NCBI RefSeq assembly: GCF_023169945.1 | Contig: NZ_AP025591.1 | Location: 5,576,481-5,640,480 of the forward strand | DNA length: 64,000 nt | Source: Anaeromyxobacter oryzae | GTDB lineage: Bacteria > Myxococcota > Myxococcia > Myxococcales > Anaeromyxobacteraceae | Reading direction: 5' to 3' | Shown: in pieces, positions 26,738-36,306 of the stretch | How positions within the stretch are numbered: the first letter of the stretch is position 1 | Layout: each line of letters starts with the position of its first letter | Program-made: the position numbers and the translations under genes | Notes under the pieces: model-generated | Told to the model about the DNA's origin: nothing | The model's input: only the letters and a program-made list of their open reading frames with translations | Databases searched by the model: none

Positions 26738-28873
26738 CTACCCCGACGTGTAGCAGGTGCACGGCGTCGTGCCGTCGCAGACGGCGCGCGTCGCCGTGCT
26801 CGCGCAGTAGCCGGCGCCGGTGCAGCACGGCTGGTTCGGCGAGCAGGCCAGGCCCGGGTCGACGCAGTACGCGGGCGGCGGCGTGTCGCACGAGCAGATC
26901 GCGCCGGGGGCGCAGGCCGTGTACTTCAGCGTGCCGCCGACGTCCGCGGTCGAGAGGCACAGCAGCCCGCCGCAGCAGTCGCCGTCCGCGGCGCACGCGT
27001 GCGAGGTGCCCCCGCAGGTGGAGGCCGCGGCGCAGGTCCCGCTCACGCAGCTCTCTGCCGAGTCGCAGCACGGCGTCGTGGCCGAGCACGCGCCGCCGGT
27101 CTGCGCGCAGGACGGCGCCGGCCCCGCGCTCTCGCAGGTGCCGCTCGTCGAGCCCGGGGGGATCAGGCACGTGAACCCGCTGCAGCAGTCCGCGGTCGTC
27201 GTGCAGGCGCCCTCCATGCCGAGGCACGGCGCCCGGCACGTCCCGGCGTCGCAGGTGCCCGAGCAGCAGTCGCCGCTCGAGGTGCAGGGGTCGCCGTTCG
27301 CGTGGCACGAGCTGGGCGGCGGCTTCGACTGGCACTTCCAGCCCTGCTCCACGATGTTCGTGCAGGGCCCGTCGCAGCAGGTCGTGTCCGTGGAGCCGGC
27401 GCAGGTGGACCCCGTCGGCTTGCACGCCGCGCCCGCGGTGCAGCGCAGGACTCCGGTCGCGTCCGGCACGCACGGCTCGCCGTCGCAGCACTGATCCTTG
27501 AACTCGCAGATCTGGCCGGTCGCGATGCAGCACGCCGGGTTCGAGCCGTCATAGCCGGTCGGGCAGCTCGTCCCGGTGCCGCCGCCCGGGGGCGAGCCGT
27601 AGCAGCGGTAGACGCCGTTCGAGTCGGGCTTGCAGACGGCCTTGCCGCTCCCGTTGAAGTCGCCCGGGATGCAGCAGTTCTGCGAGGCGTTCACGTCCGT
27701 CGTGACGCCGCAGATGTTCCCCGGCGGGTTGCAGGACTGCCCCTTGCTGCAGCGGAAGTCGTCGTGCGAGCCGGTGTCCGGCGACGTCTTGCCGATCACG
27801 TCGCAGTACACGCCGTACCCGCCGCTCCCGCCGCAGCACGCCGCGCTCGAGTCACAGTACTCGTCCGTCATCCGGCAGCCGCCGGCGGGGGCGCAGACCG
27901 TCACGCCCGTCCCCATGTCCTTGCAGATGCGCGAGCAGCAGGTCGAGCCGCTGGAGCAGGGGTTCCCGCCCTGGACGCACCCGCCGGGCGCGTCGATGCA
28001 GCGGCCCGGCGTGCCCGCCGAGAGATCGCACAGGCCGGAGCAGCACGACTTCGCGTCGTAGCAGACGTCGCCGTACGCCTGGCACGCGTAGGCCTGCACG
28101 CAGACTCCGCCCTTGCAGTTCGACGAGCAGCAGTCCGTGCCCGCCGCGCAGCTCTCGCCGAGCGTGTTGCAGGTGAACCCGCTCGCGCCCGTCGGCACGG
28201 CCAGGCAGCTCCCGGATGCGGTGGCGGTGCCGGAGCAGATGCCCGAGCAGCAGTCGGAGTCCGCGGAGCACTGCGTCGAGACGGTCTTGCACGCGGCGAC
28301 CGCGCAGTGCCCGCTGGTGCTGCCGGCCGTGTCGGGCGTGCAGGAGCCGGTGCAGCACGCCGTGGGCAGCGTCGTGGAGCAGACCGCGTCGACGGGCTTG
28401 CAGTAATCGGCGGAGACGCACTTCGTCCCGTCGCAGCGGCCCGAGCAGCACGCCTCGTTCGCCGCGCACGGATCGGCGAGCTCGCCGCAGGTCGTCGGCA
28501 CCGCGCACTTCTGCGCGGTGCATGCGCCGGTGCAGCACTCGGACGCCGAGGTGCACGCCGCGTCGAGCGCCTTGCACTGGCCCTGCGGCGCGACGCAGAC
28601 GTTCGACGAGCACGCGCCGGAGCAGCAGTCCGCGGCGGCGTTGCACGCGGACGCGAGCGGCGCGCACTGCACGGCGTCCGCGCAGACACCCGCGGTGCAC
28701 GTCCCCGAGCAGCAGTCCGAGGGAGCGCTGCACGCCGCCGTGAGCGGCTTGCAGGACGGATCGGTCGTTCCGCCGCCGCTCTTGGAGCAGGCCGCGAGCG
28801 CGGCCAGGAGCGTCAGGACGACGGCGGGCAGGGAAAGGCTCCGCCGGATGGGTCCGGCGCTCGTTCTCGGCAT
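26738..28873 (-). CDS. Large lipoprotein built of about 18 cysteine-knot-like repeats
   Basis: 711 aa from ATG 28873. The N terminus is a lipoprotein signal: basic RR, hydrophobic VVLTLLAALAA, then lipobox LAAC and a Ser/Gly-rich linker. The rest is about 18 repeats of the form C-x6-C-x5-6-C-C-x3-C-x4-C, for example CKPLTAACSAPSDCCSG then TCTAGVC. I count 19 CC pairs, many as DCCSG. The spacing recalls knottin or Dickkopf-type disulfide modules. Longer and irregular units lie in the middle (residues about 350-480). It is probably on the outer membrane surface with all Cys paired. The opposite strand is also open but has no signal or domain. Confidence 0.85.
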   Translation of the reverse strand: MPRTSAGPIRRSLSLPAVVLTLLAALAACSKSGGGTTDPSCKPLTAACSAPSDCCSGTCTAGVCADAVQCAPLASACNAAADCCSGACSSNVCVAPQGQCKALDAACTSASECCTGACTAQKCAVPTTCGELADPCAANEACCSGRCDGTKCVSADYCKPVDAVCSTTLPTACCTGSCTPDTAGSTSGHCAVAACKTVSTQCSADSDCCSGICSGTATASGSCLAVPTGASGFTCNTLGESCAAGTDCCSSNCKGGVCVQAYACQAYGDVCYDAKSCCSGLCDLSAGTPGRCIDAPGGCVQGGNPCSSGSTCCSRICKDMGTGVTVCAPAGGCRMTDEYCDSSAACCGGSGGYGVYCDVIGKTSPDTGSHDDFRCSKGQSCNPPGNICGVTTDVNASQNCCIPGDFNGSGKAVCKPDSNGVYRCYGSPPGGGTGTSCPTGYDGSNPACCIATGQICEFKDQCCDGEPCVPDATGVLRCTAGAACKPTGSTCAGSTDTTCCDGPCTNIVEQGWKCQSKPPPSSCHANGDPCTSSGDCCSGTCDAGTCRAPCLGMEGACTTTADCCSGFTCLIPPGSTSGTCESAGPAPSCAQTGGACSATTPCCDSAESCVSGTCAAASTCGGTSHACAADGDCCGGLLCLSTADVGGTLKYTACAPGAICSCDTPPPAYCVDPGLACSPNQPCCTGAGYCASTATRAVCDGTTPCTCYTSG

Positions 28874-28936
28874 GGGAGGTCTCCTCGGGACCCAGGACGA
28901 ATGGTGTGAGCGCAGGTTTCGGTTTTTCTCGTTGAG

Positions 28937-28942
28937 TGTCAA
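28937..28942 (-). promoter_or_regulatory. Possible -35 box of the lipoprotein gene
   Basis: A consensus TTGACA lies on the leftward strand 64 bp before the start. At 17 bp spacing the -10 (AAACCT) is poor, so this is tentative. Confidence 0.25.
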
Positions 28943-29010
28943 TCGGTTCGGCTGTGCGGTGGGGTGGGTGCGACTGTCCGCTAAGTCCCGTTCGCGTGGG
29001 ACCCCGATCC

Positions 29011-29039
29011 TTGACCCTGGACACCCCGGGCTGTTACTC
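29011..29039 (+). promoter_or_regulatory. Possible promoter of the response regulator gene
   Basis: TTGACC (29011-29016), 17 bp, then TTACTC (29034-29039) preceded by TG. Transcription would begin near 29046, which would exclude the upstream in-frame ATG at 29040 and supports the start at 29094. Confidence 0.4.
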
Positions 29040-29093
29040 ATGGGCTCCCGAACCGTGCCGTTTTCCGGCGCTGTGAAGGTGCAAGGGGCACGA

Positions 29094-29741
29094 ATGGCAA
29101 TCCGGGCGATCGCGGTCGAGGACGACGAGGCGGTCTCGAAGTTGATCGCGCAGGTCCTCACATCGCACGGCTACGAGGTCTGCGGGACCGCCGCCACGGG
29201 CGAGGACGGCGTGGCGCTCGCTCGCCGCGAGCGGCCGGACGTCGCGCTCGTCGACCTCGGGCTCCCGAAGATGAGCGGCGAGGACGTGATCGCGACCATC
29301 CGGCACGAGCTGCCGAAGACGGCGTGCATCGCGCTCACCGCGGTCGACATCCCGGCGCGCGTGCTGGGCGCGATGCGGGCGGGCGCGCAGGGCTACATCC
29401 TGAAGCCCTTCCACGCCTCCGACATCACGAAGGCCGTCGACGACGTGATCTCGGGCGACGCCGCGCCGATCAGCCCCCGCGCCGCGAAGGTCCTCCTCCA
29501 GGAGCTCCGGGGCGATCCGCCGGACCAGAAGGCGAAGGACGGCCCGGCGCTCTCGAAGCGCGAGCTCGAGGTGCTCCAGCTCCTCGTGCACGGTCACACG
29601 TACGCGGACGTCGCCCAGGCGCTCGGTATCGCCGAGGGCACCGTCCAGACCTACGTGAAGCGGATCTACGAGAAGATGGACGTCTCGACGAAGGCGGAGG
29701 CGGCGCTCCTCGCGGTCGCGCGCGGGCTCGTGAAGCCGTAG
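29094..29741 (+). CDS. Response regulator with LuxR/NarL-type DNA-binding domain
   Basis: 215 aa. The receiver domain begins MAIRAIAVEDDEAVSKLIAQ; acidic pocket E9-D10-D11, phosphoacceptor D54 in ALVDLGLPKMSG, Thr in IALTAVD and Lys in GYILKPFH. A linker leads to a LuxR helix-turn-helix: LSKRELEVLQLLVHGHTYAD then VAQALGIAEGTVQTYVKRIY and EKMDVSTKAE. AAGGGG lies upstream of the ATG. No kinase is adjacent; the orphan membrane kinase at 5.9 kb is one candidate, but that is speculation. Confidence 0.93.
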   Translation: MAIRAIAVEDDEAVSKLIAQVLTSHGYEVCGTAATGEDGVALARRERPDVALVDLGLPKMSGEDVIATIRHELPKTACIALTAVDIPARVLGAMRAGAQGYILKPFHASDITKAVDDVISGDAAPISPRAAKVLLQELRGDPPDQKAKDGPALSKRELEVLQLLVHGHTYADVAQALGIAEGTVQTYVKRIYEKMDVSTKAEAALLAVARGLVKP

Positions 29742-29863
29742 GTCGATTCACGGGTCGAGCGGATCGCCCGCGCGAGCGTGGCGCGCCGTCCCGTGCGGGT
29801 TAAGACGATCCCCCTTGTCTGCCAAGGGGTTGCGAGCCGCGGTCCGGGCCCTGGGGGCGCGCC

Positions 29864-29891
29864 TTGACTTCCCCTGATCGACCCCTATAAT
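29864..29891 (+). promoter_or_regulatory. Near-consensus sigma-70 promoter of the yceD-rpmF-fab operon
   Basis: TTGACT (29864-29869), 16-bp spacer, perfect TATAAT (29886-29891). The palindrome GAGGCCC-TTTTT-GGGCCTC (29892-29910) starts directly at the -10 edge and covers the expected start site near 29898, so it may be an operator. The leader to the yceD ATG is about 27 bases. Confidence 0.85.
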
Positions 29892-29924
29892 GAGGCCCTT
29901 TTTGGGCCTCGGGAAGCAGTATAA

Positions 29925-30485
29925 ATGCGCGTCAACATTGATGAAATCAAGGAGGCCGGACTCCGGCGGAGCTGGGACGTGACCCGCGAGGCGATCGACG
30001 AGATGGTCGCTGGCGACCCGGCGGGCTACCGGGCGCGGGGGGCAACGCACCTCGACGCCAAGCTCGACAAGATCGAGCGACGCGTCCGGGTCGACGCGCA
30101 CGGGAAGGCGGAGCTCACCGTGCCCTGCGGCCGCTGCCTCTCGCCGGTCTCGCTGGACGTGCCGGTTGATTTCGAGTTGACGCTCGTGCCCGCGGACGAG
30201 TACGTGGACGAGCCCCGCAGCGACAAGGAGAAGGGCGGCGCGCCGGTCGGAGGGAGCTTCGAGCCGGGAGAGGCGGAGGAGGACGTCTACGCGGGCAAGG
30301 TGATCGACCTCGACCCGATCGTGCGCGAGCAGCTCCTCCTCGCGCTGCCGAGCTACCCGGTCTGCAAGGAAGACTGCAAGGGACTCTGCCCCGTGTGTGG
30401 GGCCAACCTCAACGATCGCGAGTGCGGCTGCGATCGCCACGTTCCGGACCCGCGCTGGGCGAGTCTCAAGAACGTGAAGCTGTGA
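29925..30485 (+). CDS. yceD: YceD/DUF177 family protein, zinc-ribbon type
   Basis: 186 aa. The family core is LTVPCGRCLSPVSLDVPVDF, an acidic middle (EPGEAEEDVY), then VIDLDPIVREQLLLALPSYP and the Cys-rich end VCKEDCKGLCPVCGANLNDR with ECGC. YceD is nearly always encoded before rpmF, as here, and has been tied to 23S rRNA/50S assembly in other bacteria. First gene of the ribosome-fatty acid operon. Confidence 0.92.
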   Translation: MRVNIDEIKEAGLRRSWDVTREAIDEMVAGDPAGYRARGATHLDAKLDKIERRVRVDAHGKAELTVPCGRCLSPVSLDVPVDFELTLVPADEYVDEPRSDKEKGGAPVGGSFEPGEAEEDVYAGKVIDLDPIVREQLLLALPSYPVCKEDCKGLCPVCGANLNDRECGCDRHVPDPRWASLKNVKL

Positions 30486-30522
30486 CCAGCCGCGACGCGC
30501 CGAACCGAGAAGGAGAAGCACC

Positions 30523-30702
30523 GTGGGCGTTCCGAAGAAGAGGACGAGCAGCATGCGCCGCGACCGCCGTCGCGCCGCGAACTTCAAGCTCAAGCCGCTC
30601 AACGTCGTGAAGTGCCCGAAGTGCAAGGAGCCCGTGCTCCCGCACCGCGCGTGCCCGTCCTGCGGCACGTACAAGGGCGAGCAGATCACCGAGGCGACGT
30701 AA
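30523..30702 (+). CDS. rpmF: 50S ribosomal protein L32
   Basis: 59 aa from GTG 30523, with AAGGAG upstream. The sequence MGVPKKRTSSMRRDRRRAAN is the typical L32 start. The zinc ribbon CPKC...CPSC is complete, so this is the zinc-binding (C+) form. The YceD gene precedes it by 37 bp and plsX follows 6 bp after it. Confidence 0.95.
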   Translation: MGVPKKRTSSMRRDRRRAANFKLKPLNVVKCPKCKEPVLPHRACPSCGTYKGEQITEAT

Positions 30703-30708
30703 GCCCCG

Positions 30709-31794
30709 ATGGTCGAGAAGATCGCGCCCGTCGCCGTCGATGCGATGGGGGGAGATCACGCCCCCGGCGCGATCGTGCAGGGTGCCATTAACGCAGCGCG
30801 TAAGGGGCTGGCCGTCGTGCTGGTCGGCCCCGAGCCGCGCGTGCGCGAGGAGCTCTCGCGACACCGGGCGGGCAAGGACCTGCCGATCGAGGTGCACCAC
30901 GCGTCCGAGGTGGTCGAGATGCACGACCACCCCGGCCAGGCGATGCGCCGCAAGAAGGACAACTCCATCCGCGTCTGCTTCGAGCTCGTCAAGTCGAAGC
31001 GGGCGAGCGCGATGGTGTCCGCCGGCAACTCCGGCGCCGTGATGGCCGGGGCGATCTTCGTCCTCGGCCGCCCGGACGGCGTCGAGCGGCCGGCCATCAT
31101 CTCCGTGCTGCCGGCGCTGAAGGGCTCGCCGCTCCTCCTCGACATGGGCGCGGTGGTCGACTGCAGGCCGAGCCACCTCGTGCAGTTCGCGCTGATGGGC
31201 GACGTCTACGCCCGCCGCGTGATCGGCGTCGCGAAGCCGCGGGTCGCGGTGCTCGCGAACGGCGAGGAGGACTCGAAGGGCACCGACCTCACCCGCGCCG
31301 CCGCCGCCGCCCTCCGCAAGGCGCCGATCCACTTCGTCGGCTACTGCGAGGGGCGCGATCTCCTCACCGGCGAGTTCGACGTCATCGTCACCGACGGCTT
31401 CACGGGCAACGTCGCCCTGAAGACGATGGAGGGGACGGCGAAGGTCGTCGGCGAGTACCTGAAGCGTGCCCTCATGAGCACGACGGTCTCCAAGATCGGC
31501 GGGCTCCTCGCGAAGCAGGCGCTCGAGGGCATGAAGAAGCGCATCGACTGGCGCGAGGTGGGGGGCGCGCCGCTCGTGGGCGTCAACGGCGTGGGCTTCA
31601 TCAGTCACGGCCGCTCCGATGCCCTCGCGATCGAGAACGCGATCCGCCGCGCCCGCGAGGCCGCCCGGACGCACTTCACCGACGAGATCGCGAACGCCGT
31701 CGCGCCCACCGAGGCGCTCCTCGCCGCGGCGGAGCCTGGCTCCGCGAACGGCGAGGCCGAACCCCAGCGGCGCACCGCGCCGCACGAAGCCTGA
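30709..31794 (+). CDS. plsX: Phosphate acyltransferase PlsX
   Basis: 361 aa. PlsX makes acyl-phosphate from acyl-ACP for phospholipid synthesis. Landmarks: VAVDAMGGDHAPGAIVQGAI at the N terminus, ASAMVSAGNSGAVMAGAIFV, LLDMGAVVDCRP, NGEEDSKGTDL, VTDGFTGNVALKTMEG and GVNGVGFISHGRSDALAIEN. Length is normal apart from an Ala/Glu-rich C-terminal tail of about 25 residues. Lies in the operon between rpmF and fabH. Confidence 0.97.
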   Translation: MVEKIAPVAVDAMGGDHAPGAIVQGAINAARKGLAVVLVGPEPRVREELSRHRAGKDLPIEVHHASEVVEMHDHPGQAMRRKKDNSIRVCFELVKSKRASAMVSAGNSGAVMAGAIFVLGRPDGVERPAIISVLPALKGSPLLLDMGAVVDCRPSHLVQFALMGDVYARRVIGVAKPRVAVLANGEEDSKGTDLTRAAAAALRKAPIHFVGYCEGRDLLTGEFDVIVTDGFTGNVALKTMEGTAKVVGEYLKRALMSTTVSKIGGLLAKQALEGMKKRIDWREVGGAPLVGVNGVGFISHGRSDALAIENAIRRAREAARTHFTDEIANAVAPTEALLAAAEPGSANGEAEPQRRTAPHEA

Positions 31795-31811
31795 CCAGAG
31801 GGAAAACGAGA

Positions 31812-32792
<981 letters not shown>

Positions 32793-32815
32793 CGGACGAC
32801 CCGGAGGACCTCGAC

Positions 32816-33757
32816 ATGGGCAAGCTCGCGTTCGTGTTCCCCGGCCAGGGCTCCCAGGCCGTCGGCATGGGGAAGGAGCTCTTCGACTCCTTCCCCGAGG
32901 CCCGCGCGGTCTTCGAGGAGGTCGACGCCGCGCTCGGCGAGAAGCTGTCGGAGCGCTGCTTCGGCGGACCCGAGGACTACCTGAAGCTCACCGCCAACAC
33001 GCAGCCGTCGATCCTCACGGTCTCGGCCGCCGCGGCGGCGGTCCTCGCCAACTCGGGCATCGTCCCGGATCTCGTCGCGGGGCACTCGCTCGGCGAGTAC
33101 TCGGCCCTCGTCGCGGTGGGCGCCTGCGGCGCGGCGGAGGCGGCGAAGGCGGTCCGCGCCCGCGGCAGCTTCATGCAGGAGGCGGTTCCCCAGGGCAGGG
33201 GCGCCATGAGCGCCGTCCTCGGGCTCGCCCCGGCGAAGGTCGCGGAGATCTGCGCGGCGGTGGCCGCGGAGAGCGGCGAGGTCGTCTCGCCCGCCAACTA
33301 CAACGAGCCCGGCCAGACCGTGATCGCCGGCGCGGCGGGCGCCGTGGAGAAGGCGGGCGCGCGGCTCAAGGAGGCGGGCGCGAAGCGCGTCCTGCCGCTC
33401 CCCGTGTCCGCCCCCTTCCACTGCGCGCTCATGGCGCCGGTGCGGGCGCGGCTCGAACCGGTGCTCCGCGGCATCGCGTGGCGCGCGCCGCTCCGGCCGG
33501 TCGTCACGAACGTCGAGGCGAAGCCGAACCAGGACCCCGCCCGGATCGTCCCGCTCCTCGTCGAGCAGGTGACGGCGCCCGTGCGCTGGATCGAGTGCGT
33601 CGAGGAGCTCGTGCGCCAGGGCGTGACGCGCGTCGTCGAGGTCGGGCCCGGGAAGGTGCTCTCCGGGCTGGCCAAGCGCATCGACAAGTCCGTCGAGACG
33701 TTCAACGTCGAGGACCGGGCGTCCCTCGAGAAGACCCTCGCCGCCCTCAACGCGTAA
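32816..33757 (+). CDS. fabD: Malonyl-CoA:ACP transacylase
   Basis: 313 aa. FABD signature: FVFPGQGSQAVGMGKEL at the start, nucleophile S91 in VAGHSLGEYSALVA, and H202 in VSAPFHCALM. It supplies malonyl-ACP to FabH and FabF. The ATG has CCGGAGGACC upstream; fabG follows 12 bp downstream. Confidence 0.97.
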   Translation: MGKLAFVFPGQGSQAVGMGKELFDSFPEARAVFEEVDAALGEKLSERCFGGPEDYLKLTANTQPSILTVSAAAAAVLANSGIVPDLVAGHSLGEYSALVAVGACGAAEAAKAVRARGSFMQEAVPQGRGAMSAVLGLAPAKVAEICAAVAAESGEVVSPANYNEPGQTVIAGAAGAVEKAGARLKEAGAKRVLPLPVSAPFHCALMAPVRARLEPVLRGIAWRAPLRPVVTNVEAKPNQDPARIVPLLVEQVTAPVRWIECVEELVRQGVTRVVEVGPGKVLSGLAKRIDKSVETFNVEDRASLEKTLAALNA

Positions 33758-33769
33758 AGGAGCGACTCG

Positions 33770-34519
33770 ATGTACGACTTCAAGGGGAAGGTCGCCCTCG
33801 TCACCGGCGCGTCGCGCGGGATCGGCCGGGCCATCGCCGTCGCGCTCGCGAAGGGCGGCGCGAGCGTCGCGCTCAACTACGCCGGCAACGACGCCGCCGC
33901 CGCCGAGGCGCTCGCCCTGGTGCAGCAGGCGGGCGCGCCGAAGGCCAAGCTCTACAAGTTCGACGTGGCGGATCCCGCGGCGTGCGCGGCGGCGGTCGAG
34001 TCGGTCGTCGCGGATCTCGGCGGGCTGCACATCCTCGTGAACAACGCCGGCATCGCGGTCGATCAGCTCGTGATGCGGGTGAAGGACGAGGACTGGAACC
34101 GGCAGCTCCAGGTGAACCTCACCGGCGCCTTCAACCTCATCCGGGCGGTGACCCGGCCCATGATGAAGGCCCGCGGCGGCGCCATCGTGAACCTCACCTC
34201 GGTCGTCGGCGAGATGGGGAACGCGGGCCAGGCCGCGTACTCCGCCACGAAGGCGGGGCTCATCGGGCTCACGAAGTCGGTCGCCCGGGAGCTCGCGTCG
34301 CGCAACGTGCGCGTGAACGCGGTCGCGCCGGGGTACATCGACACGGACATGACGGCCGGCCTCCCCGAGGCCGCCAAGACGAAGATGAAGGAGTTGATCC
34401 CGCTCGCGCGGCTCGGCAGCGCGGAGGACGTGGCGAACGCGGTGGCGTTCCTCGCGAGCGATCAGGCGTCGTACGTGACCGGGGAGACCCTCCGCGTCAA
34501 CGGCGGCATGTACATGTAG
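33770..34519 (+). CDS. fabG: 3-oxoacyl-ACP reductase
   Basis: 249 aa SDR. Cofactor loop TGASRGIG (13-20), NNAG (91-94), catalytic S144, Y157 and K161 (NLTSVVG, AAYSATKAG). It ends SYVTGETLRVNGGMYM, the standard FabG ending. Ribosome site AAAGGAG precedes the ATG. It reduces beta-ketoacyl-ACP with NADPH in each elongation round. Confidence 0.97.
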   Translation: MYDFKGKVALVTGASRGIGRAIAVALAKGGASVALNYAGNDAAAAEALALVQQAGAPKAKLYKFDVADPAACAAAVESVVADLGGLHILVNNAGIAVDQLVMRVKDEDWNRQLQVNLTGAFNLIRAVTRPMMKARGGAIVNLTSVVGEMGNAGQAAYSATKAGLIGLTKSVARELASRNVRVNAVAPGYIDTDMTAGLPEAAKTKMKELIPLARLGSAEDVANAVAFLASDQASYVTGETLRVNGGMYM

Positions 34520-34561
34520 CCGCGTCGCGGCTGCTCACACGCACCACGGAGGAGGACAGTC

Positions 34562-34801
34562 ATGTCGGCCAACATCGAGCAGAAGGTGAAGAACATCATC
34601 GCGGACCAGCTGGGCGTCGGCGAGGACGAGATCAAGATCACCTCGTCCTTCATCGAGGACCTCGGCGCGGACTCCCTCGACATCGTCGAGCTCGTCATGG
34701 CGATGGAGGAGGAGTTCGAGGTCGAGATCCCGGACGAGGAAGCCGAGAACATCAAGACCGTCCAGGACGCGGTGAACTACATCACCACGCACAAGAAGTA
34801 A
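34562..34801 (+). CDS. acpP: Acyl carrier protein
   Basis: 79 aa, acidic. The phosphopantetheine site is S38 in [21 protein letters not shown] strong ribosome site GGAGGAGG lies just upstream, fitting the high expression ACP needs. The hairpin after this gene may raise its output relative to fabF. Confidence 0.98.
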   Translation: MSANIEQKVKNIIADQLGVGEDEIKITSSFIEDLGADSLDIVELVMAMEEEFEVEIPDEEAENIKTVQDAVNYITTHKK

Positions 34802-34830
34802 CGCTCGGCGCCGCTTGGGCCGCGCGCGGG

Positions 34831-34870
34831 GGCGAGGCCGGGGGGCCTCGCCGCCGAAGCTCCATTTTTT
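34831..34870 (+). terminator. Hairpin plus T6 between acpP and fabF (possible partial terminator)
   Basis: A perfect 9-bp stem GGCGAGGCC (34831-34839) / GGCCTCGCC (34844-34852) is followed 12 bases later by TTTTTT (34865-34870). The gap between stem and T-tract is too long for a standard terminator, so attenuation or RNA processing is possible. Confidence 0.45.
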
Positions 34871-34891
34871 CCGATGGGAAGAGGTGTCGTG

Positions 34892-36136
34892 ATGAGCAGG
34901 CGTCGTGTGGTCGTCACCGGGCTCGGGTTCGTGTCGCCGGTGGGCATCGGGGTCGAGGCCTCCTGGAGCGCGCTCGTGGCGGGCAAGAGCGGCATCGGGC
35001 CGATCACGCTGTTCGACGCGTCGACGTACCCGACCCGGATCGCGGGTGAGGTGAAGGGCTTCGACCCGTCGCAGTTCATGGACCGCAAGGAGGCGCGCCG
35101 GAACGACCGGTTCATCCAGTTCGCGCTCGCCGCGGCGGACATGGCCCTGAAGGACTCCGGGATCGACATGTCGAAGGTCGACGCCGAGCGCGTCGGCTGC
35201 ATCGTCGGCGCCGGCATCGGCGGCCTCGGGACCATAGAGGAGGAGCACAAGGTCTTCCTCGAGAAGGGCGTCCGGAAGATCGGGCCGTTCTTCATCCCTT
35301 CCCTCATCATCAACCTCGCCCCGGGCCAGATCAGCATCAAGTACGGCCTGAAGGGGCCGAACTTCTCGCCGGTGTCCGCCTGCGCCACCGGCAACCACTC
35401 CATCGGCGACGCGTTCATCTACATCGAGCGCGGCATGGCCGACGTGATGGTCACGGGCGGCTGCGAGGCGACCATCACGCCGCTCGGCATCGGCGGGTTC
35501 TGCGCGGCCCGCGCCCTCTCGGAGCGGAACGACGCGCCGGAGAAGGCGAGCCGCCCGTTCGACAAGAACCGCGACGGCTTCGTCGCCGGCGAGGGCTCCG
35601 GCATCCTCGTGCTCGAGGAGTACGAGCACGCGCGGAAGCGCGGCGCGAAGATCTACGCCGAGGTCGTGGGGTACGGCGCGTCGGCGGACGCGTACCACAT
35701 CACCTCGCCGTCCGAGGGCGGGGAGGGCGGCGCCCGCGCCATGCGGATGGCGATCAAGGAGGCGGCCATCGCGCCGGAGCAGGTCGGCTACATCAACACG
35801 CACGGCACCTCGACGCCGGCGGGCGACGTCGCCGAGTGCCAGGGCATCACCCGCGTGTTCGGCGCGCATGCCACCGACAAGAAGCTCATGGTCTCGTCGA
35901 CCAAGTCGATGATCGGCCATCTCCTCGGCGCCGCCGGCGGCGCGGAGGCGGTGATCACGGTCCTTGCCATCGCGAAGGGCGTCCTCCCGCCGACGATCAA
36001 CGTCGACGAGCAGGATCCCCAGTGCAACCTGGACGTCATCCCGAACACCGCGCGCGAGGTCCGCGTCGACTACGCGATGTCGAACTCGTTCGGGTTCGGC
36101 GGGACGAACGCGGTCGTGCTGTTCAAGCGCGTCTAG
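34892..36136 (+). CDS. fabF: Beta-ketoacyl-ACP synthase II
   Basis: 414 aa from ATG 34892 ([18 protein letters not shown]); an in-frame ATG at 34874 lacks a ribosome site, whereas GAAGAGG lies before 34892. Nucleophile C164 in [17 protein letters not shown]; the two His are in [12 protein letters not shown] and [12 protein letters not shown]. It ends [18 protein letters not shown]. Elongating condensing enzyme; last gene of the operon. Confidence 0.97.
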   Translation: MSRRRVVVTGLGFVSPVGIGVEASWSALVAGKSGIGPITLFDASTYPTRIAGEVKGFDPSQFMDRKEARRNDRFIQFALAAADMALKDSGIDMSKVDAERVGCIVGAGIGGLGTIEEEHKVFLEKGVRKIGPFFIPSLIINLAPGQISIKYGLKGPNFSPVSACATGNHSIGDAFIYIERGMADVMVTGGCEATITPLGIGGFCAARALSERNDAPEKASRPFDKNRDGFVAGEGSGILVLEEYEHARKRGAKIYAEVVGYGASADAYHITSPSEGGEGGARAMRMAIKEAAIAPEQVGYINTHGTSTPAGDVAECQGITRVFGAHATDKKLMVSSTKSMIGHLLGAAGGAEAVITVLAIAKGVLPPTINVDEQDPQCNLDVIPNTAREVRVDYAMSNSFGFGGTNAVVLFKRV

Positions 36137-36166
36137 CGCGCCTTCGCAGCGCTCCCGGAGAGAACG

Positions 36167-36247
36167 GCGCCGCCCGCGGGATCGCGGGCGGCGCTCGTGC
36201 TTCGAGGGTGAGGTGCGCCGCCCCGGGAAACGGGGACGGGGCGGCGC
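36167..36247. terminator. Two consecutive strong hairpins after fabF
   Basis: Stem one: GCGCCGCCCGCG (36167-36178) with CGCGGGCGGCGC (36183-36194), loop GGAT. Stem two: GCGCCGCCCCG (36215-36225) with CGGGGCGGCGC (36237-36247). Neither has a long T-tract. They separate fabF from the convergent lipoprotein gene. Confidence 0.6.
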
Positions 36248-36306
36248 GCGCCGTGGCGTGGAGGGGGTCTTCCGGCCGCGGCGAAGGTTCCAGGGAGCGA
36301 CGCCCG

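Noticed and set aside
26690-28909. 739-codon rightward frame opposite the Cys-rich lipoprotein
   Set aside because: It is Arg/Ala/Gly-rich without a signal or domain, while the leftward frame has a signal peptide, lipobox, ribosome site and regular repeats.
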